From contig NZ_JAEVLS010000002.1 of the NCBI RefSeq assembly GCF_016801985.1, positions 1,116,001 to 1,180,000 of the forward strand: DNA of 64,000 nucleotides, read 5' to 3'. Below, piece by piece: positions 1 through 15,647 of this stretch. The notes beneath the pieces were generated by a model, which had not been told where the DNA came from, made no database searches, and saw only the letters and a list, made by a program, of their open reading frames with translations. The stretch comes from Steroidobacter gossypii (GTDB taxonomy: Bacteria > Pseudomonadota > Gammaproteobacteria > Steroidobacterales > Steroidobacteraceae). The position numbers and the translations under genes are program-made. Numbering within the stretch: the first letter of the stretch is position 1; the number at the start of each line of letters is the position of its first letter.

Positions 1-2177
1 GCTGGCTGGTCGCCTCCCCGCATCGCTATGTGCCCATTCAGGGCAACAACATCGTCGACGCCAACGATGCGCTGGGCGATTACAAGTTCATCGATCTGGG
101 CAAGGACATCAACCGGCAACCCAAGCAGTCGGTCTATGTTTCCTTGAACGCCGACTACACCATCAGCGGCGAAGTCACCGGCCAGTATCGGCGTTATTTC
201 GCCGACCCGAGCCGCATCAGCATCCAGCTGGACGGCGTGGCGCAGAGCTTCGAGGGCCGGCTCGCGTGGCAATGGAACGAAGCGGCGGGTCGCCTCGTGC
301 CGGTGTTCACGGCGGTGAACAGCGAAGGCGTGTCGATCTGGGGCTCGAAGCTCGAAAAGCGCACCACACGCCAGGCGCTCAAGGACGTGGCCGCCAGTTT
401 GACGCTGCCCGAGACGATCAAGGGCGGCACATTGGATCTGCCGACGCGCGGCACGCGTGCGGCCACTATCGTGTGGAGCTCGAGCGATACCTCGGTCATT
501 CAGGCCGATGGCACGGTCAATCGGCCCAACGTGGGTGAGGGCGACCGCACCGTCACGCTCACGGCGACCATCACATTGAATGGCGTCACCACGCGGCGTG
601 AGTTTCAGGTCACGGTGCCGGCGCGGCTGCCGTTCAATCGCGTGGCGCATTTCGGTTTCGAGAATTCGTTGGGCGAGCAGCTCGGGCGCTTTACCGCCGC
701 CACCGCCACTGGCGATCGCATCTGGAATGTGGGCGCGGTGGGGTTCGGCGCCGGTCAGCAAGGACAGGCGGTGGATCTGGATGGCGCTTCAGGTGTGTTG
801 CTGCCCGAGGGAGTGATCGACAACTACGAATACACCGTGTCGTTCTGGGCGCATCCACGGACGCTGACTGGATTTACGCCGGCGTTTTTCGGCGCGGTCG
901 ATGAGCAAACCGACGCCGCCGGCATGCCGTCCTCGAACCGTTGGATCAGCCTGGTGCCGCAGAGCTGGGACGGCAACACCATGCTGTGGAGTGGCAGCGA
1001 AGCGTGGTTCGACGGTAGCGCCGGCGAACGAATCCCGGCGAATGCCTGGACGCACGTGGCGTTCTCGGTGAATCGCGGCGTCGTGTCCGTGTACTTGAAC
1101 GGCGTGCGCAAGTTCTCCGCTGGAACGCTCAGCGATTTCTTCAGCACGCGCGCCGGCAAGTTCGCGCTCGGCGTGAACTACTGGGATGCGCCGTTCAACG
1201 GCCTGATCGATGAGTTGAAGATCTATGAGGCAAGCTTGTCGGCCGCCGAAATTCGCGGCCTGGACATCGATGGTTTGTCCGGCCCGCAGTTGTTGCAGTC
1301 GGCGGTGCAGATTCTCGATCTGGGCAATGTGAGCGCCGTGCAGGACGATCTGCCGCTGTTGCGTACCGGGCCTTACGCGTCGGCGGTGAGCTGGCAATCT
1401 TCGCGCCCGGAGGTGGTGAGCCCGACCGGTGAGGTGACGCGTCCGGGACGCGACTCGCCCGATGTGGACGTGACATTGACGGCCACCCTTACCTTGAACG
1501 GGATGCAGGCCACCAAGACGTTCAACGTGACAGTGCGTTCGCTCGCGCCGCCGTCGCCGGTTGCCGCGTATGACTTCGAGAACGATCTGAATGCATCGGC
1601 CGGAGCATTTGGACCGGGTGTCGTGGTCGGCAGTCGGCCCGATCAGGGCGGCGGCGACGTTTCGTTTGCAGCGGGCGCGGCAGGCCGCGCTCTGGTGCTG
1701 AACGGCGCCTCGGGCGTGCGCTTGCCGGACGGGCTCATCGACGATCACAGCTATTCCATTTCGCTCTGGCTGCAGCCCACGGCGGTGTCGCAGTTCACGC
1801 CCGCGCTGTTCGGCTGGGCCAGCGATTCGAGCTGGATCAGCGTGTTGCCGCGTGGCCCGGGCTCGACACAACCGACCATGCTGTGGTCGGGCACCGCCTG
1901 GTTCGACGGCTCGTTCAACACATCGATCCCAGTGGGCGCCTGGTCGCATCTGGTCATGACGGTCGATCAGGGCACGTTGCGGCTGTATCTGAATGGCGCG
2001 CTGGTCAACACGATGACGGGTTTCCCGGATGTGTTCACGCCCGCCGCGCAGCGGCAGTTCGCGCTCGGCGTGAACTTCTGGGATACGCCGTACCAGGGGC
2101 TGATCGATCAGCTGAAGATCTACGATGAACCGGTGGGCGCCGAACAGGTGGCGCAGTTGTACGCCGAAGGCGGCTGA
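1..2177 (+). CDS. GH43-type endo-arabinanase C-terminal part with two Ig-like/LamG pairs (5' end outside window)
   Basis: The frame is open from base 3 to the stop at 2175-2177, so the gene starts upstream and 724 codons are visible. The first residues (WLVASPHRY) resemble the end of the catalytic beta-propeller of GH43 arabinan endo-1,5-alpha-L-arabinosidases. About 90 residues resembling the extracellular arabinanase C-terminal domain follow. Then come two copies of the same pair: an atrophied bacterial Ig-like domain (about aa 120-205 and 430-510, with WSSSD and WQSSRPEVV cores) and a LamG/concanavalin-like jelly roll (about aa 215-425 and 515-720, each ending in GLIDELKIY or GLIDQLKIY). 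The protein is probably secreted and cuts arabinan; the LamG domains would bind carbohydrate. The catalytic residues lie outside the window, so the enzyme class rests on the tail architecture. Confidence 0.72.
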   Translation, partial: WLVASPHRYVPIQGNNIVDANDALGDYKFIDLGKDINRQPKQSVYVSLNADYTISGEVTGQYRRYFADPSRISIQLDGVAQSFEGRLAWQWNEAAGRLVPVFTAVNSEGVSIWGSKLEKRTTRQALKDVAASLTLPETIKGGTLDLPTRGTRAATIVWSSSDTSVIQADGTVNRPNVGEGDRTVTLTATITLNGVTTRREFQVTVPARLPFNRVAHFGFENSLGEQLGRFTAATATGDRIWNVGAVGFGAGQQGQAVDLDGASGVLLPEGVIDNYEYTVSFWAHPRTLTGFTPAFFGAVDEQTDAAGMPSSNRWISLVPQSWDGNTMLWSGSEAWFDGSAGERIPANAWTHVAFSVNRGVVSVYLNGVRKFSAGTLSDFFSTRAGKFALGVNYWDAPFNGLIDELKIYEASLSAAEIRGLDIDGLSGPQLLQSAVQILDLGNVSAVQDDLPLLRTGPYASAVSWQSSRPEVVSPTGEVTRPGRDSPDVDVTLTATLTLNGMQATKTFNVTVRSLAPPSPVAAYDFENDLNASAGAFGPGVVVGSRPDQGGGDVSFAAGAAGRALVLNGASGVRLPDGLIDDHSYSISLWLQPTAVSQFTPALFGWASDSSWISVLPRGPGSTQPTMLWSGTAWFDGSFNTSIPVGAWSHLVMTVDQGTLRLYLNGALVNTMTGFPDVFTPAAQRQFALGVNFWDTPYQGLIDQLKIYDEPVGAEQVAQLYAEGG

Positions 2178-2261
2178 GGGCTGACGGAACAAATCGCCGC
2201 TATCGCTCATCAATCCGGAGGGCCGTAAACTCTTCCAACTCCACTGACACGGGTCACGCCC

Positions 2262-3833
2262 ATGCGTATCGCAAAGCTGCTGTGCTTACCGCTTCTGGCT
2301 GTCTGGCTGAGCGCGTGCGGCGTCAACCCGGTCACGGGCAAAAAGGAGATTCAGTTCATCTCCGAGGCCCAGGAGATAAAGCTCGGCGAGCAGCACTACG
2401 CACCCACCCAACAGAGCGAGGGCGGCGATTTCGACGTGCTGCCGGATCTCACCGCCTACGTGCAGGAAGTGGGGCAGAAGCTGGCCGCGGTGGCGGATCG
2501 TCAGCTGCCGTACGAGTTCGTGGTGCTGAACAATCCCGTGCCCAATGCCTGGGCGCTGCCGGGCGGCAAGATCGCGATCAACGTCGGTTTGTTGTCGGAG
2601 CTGAAGAACGAGGCCGAGCTCGCCGCCGTGCTCGGGCACGAGATCGTGCATGCGGCCGCAAGGCACGGCGCCAAGGCGCAGGAACGCGGCACCCTCATGC
2701 AGGTCGGGCTGGCCGCGGCGCAGATCGGTGCAGCCATCAGCGACGTCGACGCCACCGTCGCCAATCTGGCGCTCAGCGGGGCGGGCGTCGGCGCGCAGCT
2801 GATCCAACAGAAGTACGGTCGGGATCAGGAGCTGGAGAGCGACGAGTACGGCATGAAGTACATGAAGGCGGCCGGCTATGATCCGCAGGGCGCCATCACC
2901 TTGCAGGAAACATTCGTGCGGCTGTCGCAACAGGAAGGCGCCAAGGCCCGCGGCTGGCTGGAAGGCTTGTTTGCTTCGCATCCGCCGTCGGAAGAGCGCG
3001 TCGCCAAGAACAAGGAAACCGCCGCGCGCCTTGGCGCCGGTGGCGATCTCGGTCAGGAGCGCTACCAGGCCCGGTTGCAGCCGTTCCGCAAGATCGAACC
3101 CGCCTATGACAAGTTCGAGCAAGCCATGGTGGCGGCCCGTGCCAAGGAGTACAGCAAGGCGCAGTCGCTGGTGGAGGAGGCCATCAAGATCGAGCCGAAG
3201 GAAGGCCGCTTCCACGAGTTCCTGGGCGAGATGCAGCTGGCGCAGAAGAAGCCCGAACAGGCCATCGCGCACTATCAAAAGGCCATCGATCTGAATCCCG
3301 ATTATTTCGGTTCGTATCTCGGCGCGGGCGTCGCGCAGTTTCAGACCGGCAATAAAGCGCGGGCCGAAGAGTGGCTGACCAAGAGCGTCGAGCTGCTACC
3401 CACCGCCCCGGCGGCTTATTACCTGGGAACGATCGCGCGCGACCGCGGCGATCGCGGCAAGGCGATGGAATATTTCCGAGCGGCTGCGACCTCGCAGAGC
3501 CAGATCGGGCAGCGCGCCGCGGCTGAGTTCGTGCGCATGGACTTGCCGCAGAACCCGGGCAATTACGTGGCCACGCAAGGGCAGATCGATGCGCAGGGTC
3601 GCGTCGTCGTGGTCATTCAAAATCGCTCGCCGGCGCCGCTGGTCGGCATTCAAGTGACGCCGGTGCTCGTCGACGGTGCAGGGCGGGTTGCGCAGCAAGG
3701 CGCGCCGGTCGTGATCCGCTCGGTCGTGCAACCCGGGCAGCAAGCCGCGGCTCAGACAGGCATCGCCAGCATCGCTCAGGCGCAGTTGCCGTACCTGAGA
3801 TTCCGCGTCGATGGCGCCAAGGTGGCCGAGTAA
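2262..3833 (+). CDS. M48-family metalloprotease lipoprotein with TPR repeats (BepA-like)
   Basis: Probable periplasmic zinc protease of the BepA/YfgC group, which does quality control on outer-membrane proteins. The N terminus is a lipoprotein signal with lipobox LSAC, giving a lipidated Cys19, followed by the typical VNPVTGKKE start of this family. The zinc motif HEIVH is at aa 126-130, and the third ligand is the first Glu of ELESDEYG further on. Residues about 280-400 hold TPR units (for example KPEQAIAHYQKAIDLNPDY). The last 100 residues form a beta-rich tail that resembles an FxLYD-like domain. At 523 aa it is longer than E. coli BepA (487 aa) because of that tail. It lies 84 bp after the arabinanase gene and 6 bp before a PLD gene, so it may be cotranscribed with the latter. 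The protease family is secure; the exact orthology is not. Confidence 0.9.
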   Translation: MRIAKLLCLPLLAVWLSACGVNPVTGKKEIQFISEAQEIKLGEQHYAPTQQSEGGDFDVLPDLTAYVQEVGQKLAAVADRQLPYEFVVLNNPVPNAWALPGGKIAINVGLLSELKNEAELAAVLGHEIVHAAARHGAKAQERGTLMQVGLAAAQIGAAISDVDATVANLALSGAGVGAQLIQQKYGRDQELESDEYGMKYMKAAGYDPQGAITLQETFVRLSQQEGAKARGWLEGLFASHPPSEERVAKNKETAARLGAGGDLGQERYQARLQPFRKIEPAYDKFEQAMVAARAKEYSKAQSLVEEAIKIEPKEGRFHEFLGEMQLAQKKPEQAIAHYQKAIDLNPDYFGSYLGAGVAQFQTGNKARAEEWLTKSVELLPTAPAAYYLGTIARDRGDRGKAMEYFRAAATSQSQIGQRAAAEFVRMDLPQNPGNYVATQGQIDAQGRVVVVIQNRSPAPLVGIQVTPVLVDGAGRVAQQGAPVVIRSVVQPGQQAAAQTGIASIAQAQLPYLRFRVDGAKVAE

Positions 3834-3839
3834 GCCCGC

Positions 3840-5099
3840 GTGTGGAACGCGTTGCTGGCGTTTGTGGCCGGCGCGCTGCTGTCGGCCGTTTATTTCCTGC
3901 TGAAGAATCGCCGCCACACACCCTATCTGAATCTCGATCTGGAGGCGCTACCGGCGCTGAACGAAGACCTGCAGACGCTCGCCGGGCTGACGGACGGCGT
4001 GGTGAGCGCCGGCAACGACTGTCGGATCCTGCAGAATGGCGCATTATTTCCTGCGATGGAAGCGGACATCGCCGCCGCACGGCATTGCATCCATCTGGAA
4101 ACATTCGTCTGGACCGCGGGCACGCTCGAGCGTCGTTTTGTCGAGCTGCTCAGTCGCAAAGCGCGCGAAGGGGTCAAGGTCCGGCTGCTCATCGATGCGA
4201 TGGGCGGCATCGGCAGCGATGACGAGAACTTGAAGCGCGCCGCCGCGGCGGGTGTGGAGCTGTCGCTCTACTGCAAGCCCCACTGGTGGAATCTGCGCCG
4301 CTTCAATCACCGCACGCATCGCAAGCTGCTGATCGTCGACGGCCTGGTCGGCTACACGTTCGGACATGGCATTGCCGACCAATGGCTGGGCAATGGCGAG
4401 GATGAGAAACATTGGCGCGACACTGCCGTGCGCGTCGAAGGGCCGGCGGTGCAGGGATTGCAGGCGGTGTTCGTCGAGAACTGGATCGAGGAGAGCCATT
4501 GCGTGCCGACGGGCGAGGGCTGCTTTCCGCAGCTCGAGGCCAAAGGCGACAGCGATGCGCACGTGGTCAGCAGCGCATCGGGAGATGCGATTTCTTCCGT
4601 GGCGTTGCTCTACACCGTCGCCATCGCCTGTGCGCGCCGCGAAGTCATCATTCAGAATCCCTATTTCGCGCCGGACGACGGCATGTGCGATCTGCTGGCA
4701 ATGATGGCCAAGCGCGGCGTGGCGGTTCATCTGATGGTTCCCGGCAAGCATACCGACAGTCCGTTCGTGCGTCGCGCGGGCTGTCACTTGTACGGCCGAT
4801 TGCTCGCCGGCGGCGTGCGGTTATATGAGTTCGAGCCCACCTTGCTGCATCAGAAGATCGTCATCGTGGATGAGATCTGGTCGCACATCGGCTCCACCAA
4901 TTTCGATGCGCGCTCGCTGTCGTTGAACGAAGAGGCAGGCATCGGCATCCGAGATGCGAACCTCGCGCGAGAGCTCAAGGGAGCGTTCGAGAACGACTTG
5001 CGCCGTAGTCGCGAGTTGACGCTGGAACAGTGGCGACGACGGCCGTGGCGTAGCCGGGCGTTCGACTGGATCGCGTACCGGGTACACGATCAGCTCTAG
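3840..5099 (+). CDS. Phospholipase D-family protein, cardiolipin synthase-like
   Basis: Two HKD motifs are intact: H160-K162-D167 in HRKLLIVD and H337-K339-D344 in HQKIVIVD, the second followed by GSTNFD. This is the active-site pair of bacterial cardiolipin synthases and related phosphatidyltransferases. Only one membrane segment is evident (about aa 4-21); E. coli ClsA has two, so the topology resembles ClsB/ClsC-type proteins with an added anchor. It probably transfers phosphatidyl groups at the inner membrane. The start is GTG at 3840, 6 bp after the stop of the M48 gene, which suggests translational coupling with that envelope protease gene. The product has 419 aa. The lipid substrate cannot be told from the sequence. 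Confidence 0.88.
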   Translation: MWNALLAFVAGALLSAVYFLLKNRRHTPYLNLDLEALPALNEDLQTLAGLTDGVVSAGNDCRILQNGALFPAMEADIAAARHCIHLETFVWTAGTLERRFVELLSRKAREGVKVRLLIDAMGGIGSDDENLKRAAAAGVELSLYCKPHWWNLRRFNHRTHRKLLIVDGLVGYTFGHGIADQWLGNGEDEKHWRDTAVRVEGPAVQGLQAVFVENWIEESHCVPTGEGCFPQLEAKGDSDAHVVSSASGDAISSVALLYTVAIACARREVIIQNPYFAPDDGMCDLLAMMAKRGVAVHLMVPGKHTDSPFVRRAGCHLYGRLLAGGVRLYEFEPTLLHQKIVIVDEIWSHIGSTNFDARSLSLNEEAGIGIRDANLARELKGAFENDLRRSRELTLEQWRRRPWRSRAFDWIAYRVHDQL

Positions 5100-5110
5100 C
5101 CAGCCGCCCT

Positions 5111-5755
5111 CTAAGAAGCAGGCAGCTGCACGCGGACTTCGTGTCCGCCATTCGCGCCAGGCTTGCTCTCGATGACGCCGGAGAGCTCCGCCACGATGCC
5201 TGTCACCGCCTCCTCGATGAACGACGATGGGCGGGCTTGGGTGCGCGAATCGATGATCTCGAACTGCACGCGGCCTTGCACGGTGCGGCCCGCGATGCGA
5301 GTTTCACCGCCGCTCGGTTGCGCATCGATGCTTTCGGTCAACAGCGCAAGACCAAGCAATCGCAGCCGGCAGGGCGGCGCGGTCACTCTGAGATCGTCGC
5401 TGAAGTCCTGCCGTATGCGGATGTTGTTGCGAGCCGCATCGTTGGTCAGGAACTTCGCCAGATCCATCAGCAGCTCTCGCATCGATACCGCCACTGGCGA
5501 CTGCGGCTCCGGAGCCAGGCTGTCCAGCACGCGCTCGAGACCGCGCTCGTGATTGGTGATGGCCTGTTGCACGAAGCTGGTCAGCTGATCGAGCGGCACC
5601 GCGAGCGGCTTGGTAGCGCGGGCTGCTCGCGTCAGCGCATCGACGCCGCCGAACAGGCCCTGCAGACCATTGCGCAAGTCATGCGCATAGGCTCGTCGAC
5701 AGCGACGGTTGATGTAGGTGCGCAGTGCGTCTTCCAGCAGGGCAGTGTCTTTCAC
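5111..5755 (-). CDS. DHp-domain protein with degenerate kinase ATPase domain (candidate histidine phosphotransferase)
   Basis: This 214-aa protein has a histidine-kinase-like H box near the N terminus (YAHDLRNGLQGL, His25), followed by a helical stretch typical of a dimerisation and phosphotransfer domain. The second half keeps the outline of a HATPase_c domain (PPCRLRLLGLALLTESIDA, then ...GGHEVRVQLP). However, the Asn of the N box is Glu, and no DxGxG or GxGLGL nucleotide boxes are present. Spo0B and ChpT, which pass phosphate between receivers without ATP, have this layout, so I infer a phosphotransferase role. The start is GTG at 5755, 32 bp after the stop of the upstream REC-kinase-REC gene, with no clear Shine-Dalgarno. 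It is the last gene of a three-gene leftward signalling operon. A decayed true kinase is the alternative. Confidence 0.68.
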   Translation of the reverse strand: MKDTALLEDALRTYINRRCRRAYAHDLRNGLQGLFGGVDALTRAARATKPLAVPLDQLTSFVQQAITNHERGLERVLDSLAPEPQSPVAVSMRELLMDLAKFLTNDAARNNIRIRQDFSDDLRVTAPPCRLRLLGLALLTESIDAQPSGGETRIAGRTVQGRVQFEIIDSRTQARPSSFIEEAVTGIVAELSGVIESKPGANGGHEVRVQLPAS

Positions 5756-5787
5756 GGTAGTGTTTCTGTCCCGGGTCGGCGCGAGCG

Positions 5788-7452
5788 CTACGACCTGACG
5801 GTGGTTTCGGCCTGCAGTCTTTGCGCTTTATCCAGAATGTCTTCCAGCGCGGGCAGGCCGATGGGTTTGCGGAAGTGTAGATCGAAGCCGGCATCGCTGG
5901 CGCGTTGCAGATCTTCGCTCTGGCCCCAGCCGCTCACGGCGACCAGGAACAATCGCGAGCCCCACGGCTCGCTGCGGATGCGACGCGCCACTTCGTAGCC
6001 GTCGAGAATCGGCATGCCGATGTCGAGCAGCGCGACATCGGGACGCCAGGCGCTCAACGCTTGCAGCGTTTCAGCGCCGTCGGACGCCTTGCGCACTTCG
6101 TGGCCACAGATCTCGAGCAGCATGGCAAGGCTTTCCAGCGCATCGGCGTTGTCGTCGGCGACCAGCACTCGCAGGCGCTGCGCCGCGGCCGGGATAGCGG
6201 CGGGCTCGGGCTCGACGGGCGCAGGCGGGGCGATGCCCGACATCAAAGGCAGGCGCACGGTGAATTCGCTACCGAGATTCGGACCGGGGCTGGTCGCGGT
6301 GACTGTGCCTCCATGCAGCTCGACCAGTTGGCGCACCAACGCGAGGCCGATGCCGAGGCCGCTGGGCAGATGGCCCGAGTCCTCGTGCACGCGAGAGAAC
6401 AGATTGAACAGCTTCGGCAGCGCCTCGGAGGTGAGGCCGATGCCCGAGTCCTTCACCGAGAACACCGCATACGAGCCTTCGACCCTGGCGCGCAGCTGGA
6501 TGGTGCCGCTGGTCTGCATGTACTTGGCGGCGTTGTTGAGCAGGTTGCTCAGGATCTGCACCAGTCGCGTCGGATCGCCCTCGACCATCTCGTGGTCGCC
6601 GGCGCTGTCGATCTGCAGCTGGTGCTGATGGGCCGAGATGATGGGCTGTGCCGCCTCGATCGAGCGATCGAGGATGGTGCGCAAGGTCAGCAGCTCCTTG
6701 TTGAGCTTGATGGTGCCGCGGGAGATGCGGGACACGTCCAGCAGGTCATCGACCAGCCGGCTCAGGTGCGTGGTCTGCCGATCGATCACTTCGCGAGCCC
6801 AGCGCAACTGTGGATGTTCCAGCGGCATCAGCGACATCACATCGACTGCCGCGCGGATCGGGGCGAGCGGATTTCGCAGCTCGTGCGCGAGAATGGCGAT
6901 GAACTCGTCCTTGTGACGATCGGCGTCGCGCAGGGCGGCGTTCGCCTGTTCGAGATTGCGATTGACGCGCTCCAGCTCGCGAGCCTTCTCGTTCTGCAAC
7001 GTGGCGTTGGCTTCGGCGAGGCTGCGATTCAAACGTTGCAGCTCGCGGCGCTGCACGTACAGCTCCACCAGCACCGAGACCTTGCTGCGCAGGATCTCCG
7101 GCACGATGGGAATGGAGACGTAGTCCACCGCGCCCAGCCGATAGCCTTTCAAGGCGTCGAACTCGGAGTCGTGCACGCCGGTGACGAAAATGATCGGGAT
7201 GCTCTCGAAGCGCGGATGATCGTGGATCATGGCCGCGGTCTCGAAGCCGTCCATGCCCGGCATGCTCACGTCGAGCAGGATGACGGCGAAGTCGTCCTCC
7301 AGCAGGCGCTGCAGAGCCTGCTCGCCCGAGCGGGCGCTGATCAGGTTTTGCCCGAGGCCCGCCAGGACGGACTCGTACGAGAGCAGCCTGCTCGGCTGGT
7401 CGTCGACCAGCAGGATGTTGACTCGCTCGGTGATGGACGCGGCGGCGTTCAC
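5788..7452 (-). CDS. Hybrid histidine kinase with receivers at both ends (REC-HisKA-HATPase-REC)
   Basis: Two-component protein of about 554 aa with no membrane segment, so cytoplasmic. An N-terminal receiver (NILLVDDQ, phosphoacceptor in LLDVSMPGMDGF) is followed by a coiled coil of about 60 residues. Then come HisKA (FIAILAHELRNPLAPI), HATPase_c (LNNAAKY N box, DSGIGL, GLGIGLALV) and a C-terminal receiver (VLVADDN, LLDIGMPILDGYE, RKP). The frame is open up to 7671, but that start would overlap the upstream gene by 91 bp. The receiver begins at VNILLVDDQ, so I take GTG 7452. A GTG at 7596 (16-bp overlap) is an alternative; neither has a strong ribosome site. It lies between the poly-HAMP kinase and the small DHp protein on the same strand. 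Confidence 0.85.
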   Translation of the reverse strand: MNAAASITERVNILLVDDQPSRLLSYESVLAGLGQNLISARSGEQALQRLLEDDFAVILLDVSMPGMDGFETAAMIHDHPRFESIPIIFVTGVHDSEFDALKGYRLGAVDYVSIPIVPEILRSKVSVLVELYVQRRELQRLNRSLAEANATLQNEKARELERVNRNLEQANAALRDADRHKDEFIAILAHELRNPLAPIRAAVDVMSLMPLEHPQLRWAREVIDRQTTHLSRLVDDLLDVSRISRGTIKLNKELLTLRTILDRSIEAAQPIISAHQHQLQIDSAGDHEMVEGDPTRLVQILSNLLNNAAKYMQTSGTIQLRARVEGSYAVFSVKDSGIGLTSEALPKLFNLFSRVHEDSGHLPSGLGIGLALVRQLVELHGGTVTATSPGPNLGSEFTVRLPLMSGIAPPAPVEPEPAAIPAAAQRLRVLVADDNADALESLAMLLEICGHEVRKASDGAETLQALSAWRPDVALLDIGMPILDGYEVARRIRSEPWGSRLFLVAVSGWGQSEDLQRASDAGFDLHFRKPIGLPALEDILDKAQRLQAETTVRS

Positions 7453-7580
7453 TTGCTTCAGCTGCGACTTCCAAAGGTCAGGCCTGGCACTTTGCCGGGC
7501 AGGTCCAATCGACTTGGTCTTACGATCATCGGTTGCGTCATGGTCAGGATAGTCGATGCGTCCGGTGGCGGGTTCATGGC

Positions 7581-14435
<6,855 letters not shown>

Positions 14436-14724
14436 TCAAAGCTCCGGATCAATACGACAGGCGGCCCGGCGGCGGCGGGAGGAGGCGGGCGCGAAATGGC
14501 AGGCTGGCTGGACCAAGCGGTTGTTGTTGCTTCACGAGCGGAAGGAAGCTATCCATTCGTCGCTGCACGTGCAACCCTTACATCAGTCTTCCGACCCCGG
14601 GTAGAAACTTCACGACAAAAATTGGGTCGCGAAGGAACTTTCAGCGTAGGTAGACATTTTACAAGGTTCAGCAGGACAGTGATTATAACGAGCATGAGCA
14701 TCCAAGGTCGAACGAGCGGGTGAG
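14436..14724. promoter_or_regulatory. Divergent intergenic region between poly-HAMP kinase and winged-helix gene
   Basis: 289 bp without a gene separates two divergent transcription units, so it should hold both promoters. On the plus strand TTTACA at 14658-14663 and TATAAC at 14684-14689 resemble -35 and -10 boxes, but the 20-bp spacing is too long to be convincing. The GGAG that serves the kinase ATG is at its left edge. No hairpin or repeat stands out. Confidence 0.35.
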
Positions 14725-15111
14725 ATGACGGGAGCGATTGACCCAGAGGTCGAGCGATTCATCCTCGACTACATCGACACGGTGCCTCACCTCGAGGCCT
14801 TGTTGCTGATCTTCCAGTCGCCCACCACCGTGTGGACGGTGGGAGAGCTGGCCGCGCGCATCTATGTCAACGAGAAACAAGCCGGAGGCATCCTGGAAGA
14901 TCTGACGCGCCGTTCGCTGATCGCGCGCGTCGAGCAGTCGCCACTGAAGTATCAATACGCCGAGCGATCGGAGGCGCAGACCCAATCGCTGCACAAGGTG
15001 GCCCAGTCCTATCGCACGCAGCTGGTGCAAGTGACACGATTCATCCACTCGAATGCCTCGGCGTCGGTGCGCGATTTCGCGCGGGCATTCCGACTCAAGG
15101 ACAACGACTGA
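14725..15111 (+). CDS. Small winged-helix-like protein of unknown function
   Basis: 128-aa soluble protein. Residues about 35-85 (TVWTVGELAARIYVNEKQAGGILEDL and the next stretch, in two halves) have the pattern of a winged helix: a helix-turn-helix over WTVGELAARI and VNEKQAGGILEDL, then a short beta wing (LIARVEQSPLKYQYAE). This is like MarR/IclR-type domains that read a DNA groove. The last 45 residues are helical. The stop shares a base with the ATG of the next gene (TGATG), so translation is coupled to a membrane protein and probably to a second one behind it. It may be a regulator or an adaptor for the two membrane proteins; no family name can be given from the sequence. Confidence 0.72.
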   Translation: MTGAIDPEVERFILDYIDTVPHLEALLLIFQSPTTVWTVGELAARIYVNEKQAGGILEDLTRRSLIARVEQSPLKYQYAERSEAQTQSLHKVAQSYRTQLVQVTRFIHSNASASVRDFARAFRLKDND

Positions 15112-15371
15112 TGGCCAGCCTCGTTTATCTGCTAGGTGCCCTCGTTACGGCCACGTGCTGCATCCTGTTGTTGCGTGGCTTCGCCCGGTCGCGCAGCCGC
15201 CTGTTGCTGTGGAGCGGACTGTGCTTCGGCGGTCTCACCATTTCGAATGCGCTGCTGTTCATCGACCTTGGAGTGCTGGGCCCCGAGCAGAGCCTGTACA
15301 TGTGGCGACTCGGCACGGCCGCCGCGGCGATGCTGTTGCTGGTTTACGGCCTGGTCTTCGAGAGCGAGTGA
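15111..15371 (+). CDS. DUF5985-like small membrane protein (first copy)
   Basis: 86 aa with three hydrophobic segments (about aa 2-20, 31-52 and 66-84). The pattern LLWSGLCFGGLTISNALLF with an Asp in the middle helix, as I remember it, is typical of the DUF5985 family of small inner-membrane proteins of unknown role. The ATG at 15111 overlaps the stop of the winged-helix gene by one base, and its stop is 3 bp before the next membrane protein. Pairs of such proteins are often neighbours. No catalytic residue is recognisable. The family call is from memory of the pattern. Confidence 0.75.
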   Translation: MASLVYLLGALVTATCCILLLRGFARSRSRLLLWSGLCFGGLTISNALLFIDLGVLGPEQSLYMWRLGTAAAAMLLLVYGLVFESE

Positions 15372-15374
15372 GTC

Positions 15375-15647
15375 ATGATTGAGGGCTTCTTCCTGGGAGT
15401 GATCGTCACCGCGTCGCTGACCGCCGCCGGTTTTTTCTGGCGCTTCTATCGGCAGACCCGAGACACTCTGTTCCTGGCGTTCGCGGCGGCGTTCGCCATC
15501 GAAGGCATCAATCGCATTGCGTTTTTGATGGTGGACAAGCCCAGCGAAGGCAGTCCCGTCATCTATTCGGTACGGCTGGTGGCGTTCCTGCTGCTGCTCG
15601 GCGCCATCGTGGCCAAGAACCGCGAGACCCCCAGCAACAAGAGGTAA
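15375..15647 (+). CDS. DUF5985-like small membrane protein (second copy)
   Basis: 90 aa with three hydrophobic segments (about aa 4-22, 33-52 and 64-80). A FFWRFYRQTRD loop and the motif AIEGINRIAFL lie before the last helix (VRLVAFLLLLGAIVAKNR). It looks like a paralogue of the preceding gene and like the partner that usually accompanies it. It starts 3 bp after that gene, clearly in the same operon. The end of the gene runs into a triplicated GAGGTAA decamer (15638-15667), and the convergent hybrid kinase gene ends at 15673. Function is unknown. The position between two large histidine-kinase systems makes a signalling role possible but unproven. Confidence 0.75.
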   Translation: MIEGFFLGVIVTASLTAAGFFWRFYRQTRDTLFLAFAAAFAIEGINRIAFLMVDKPSEGSPVIYSVRLVAFLLLLGAIVAKNRETPSNKR

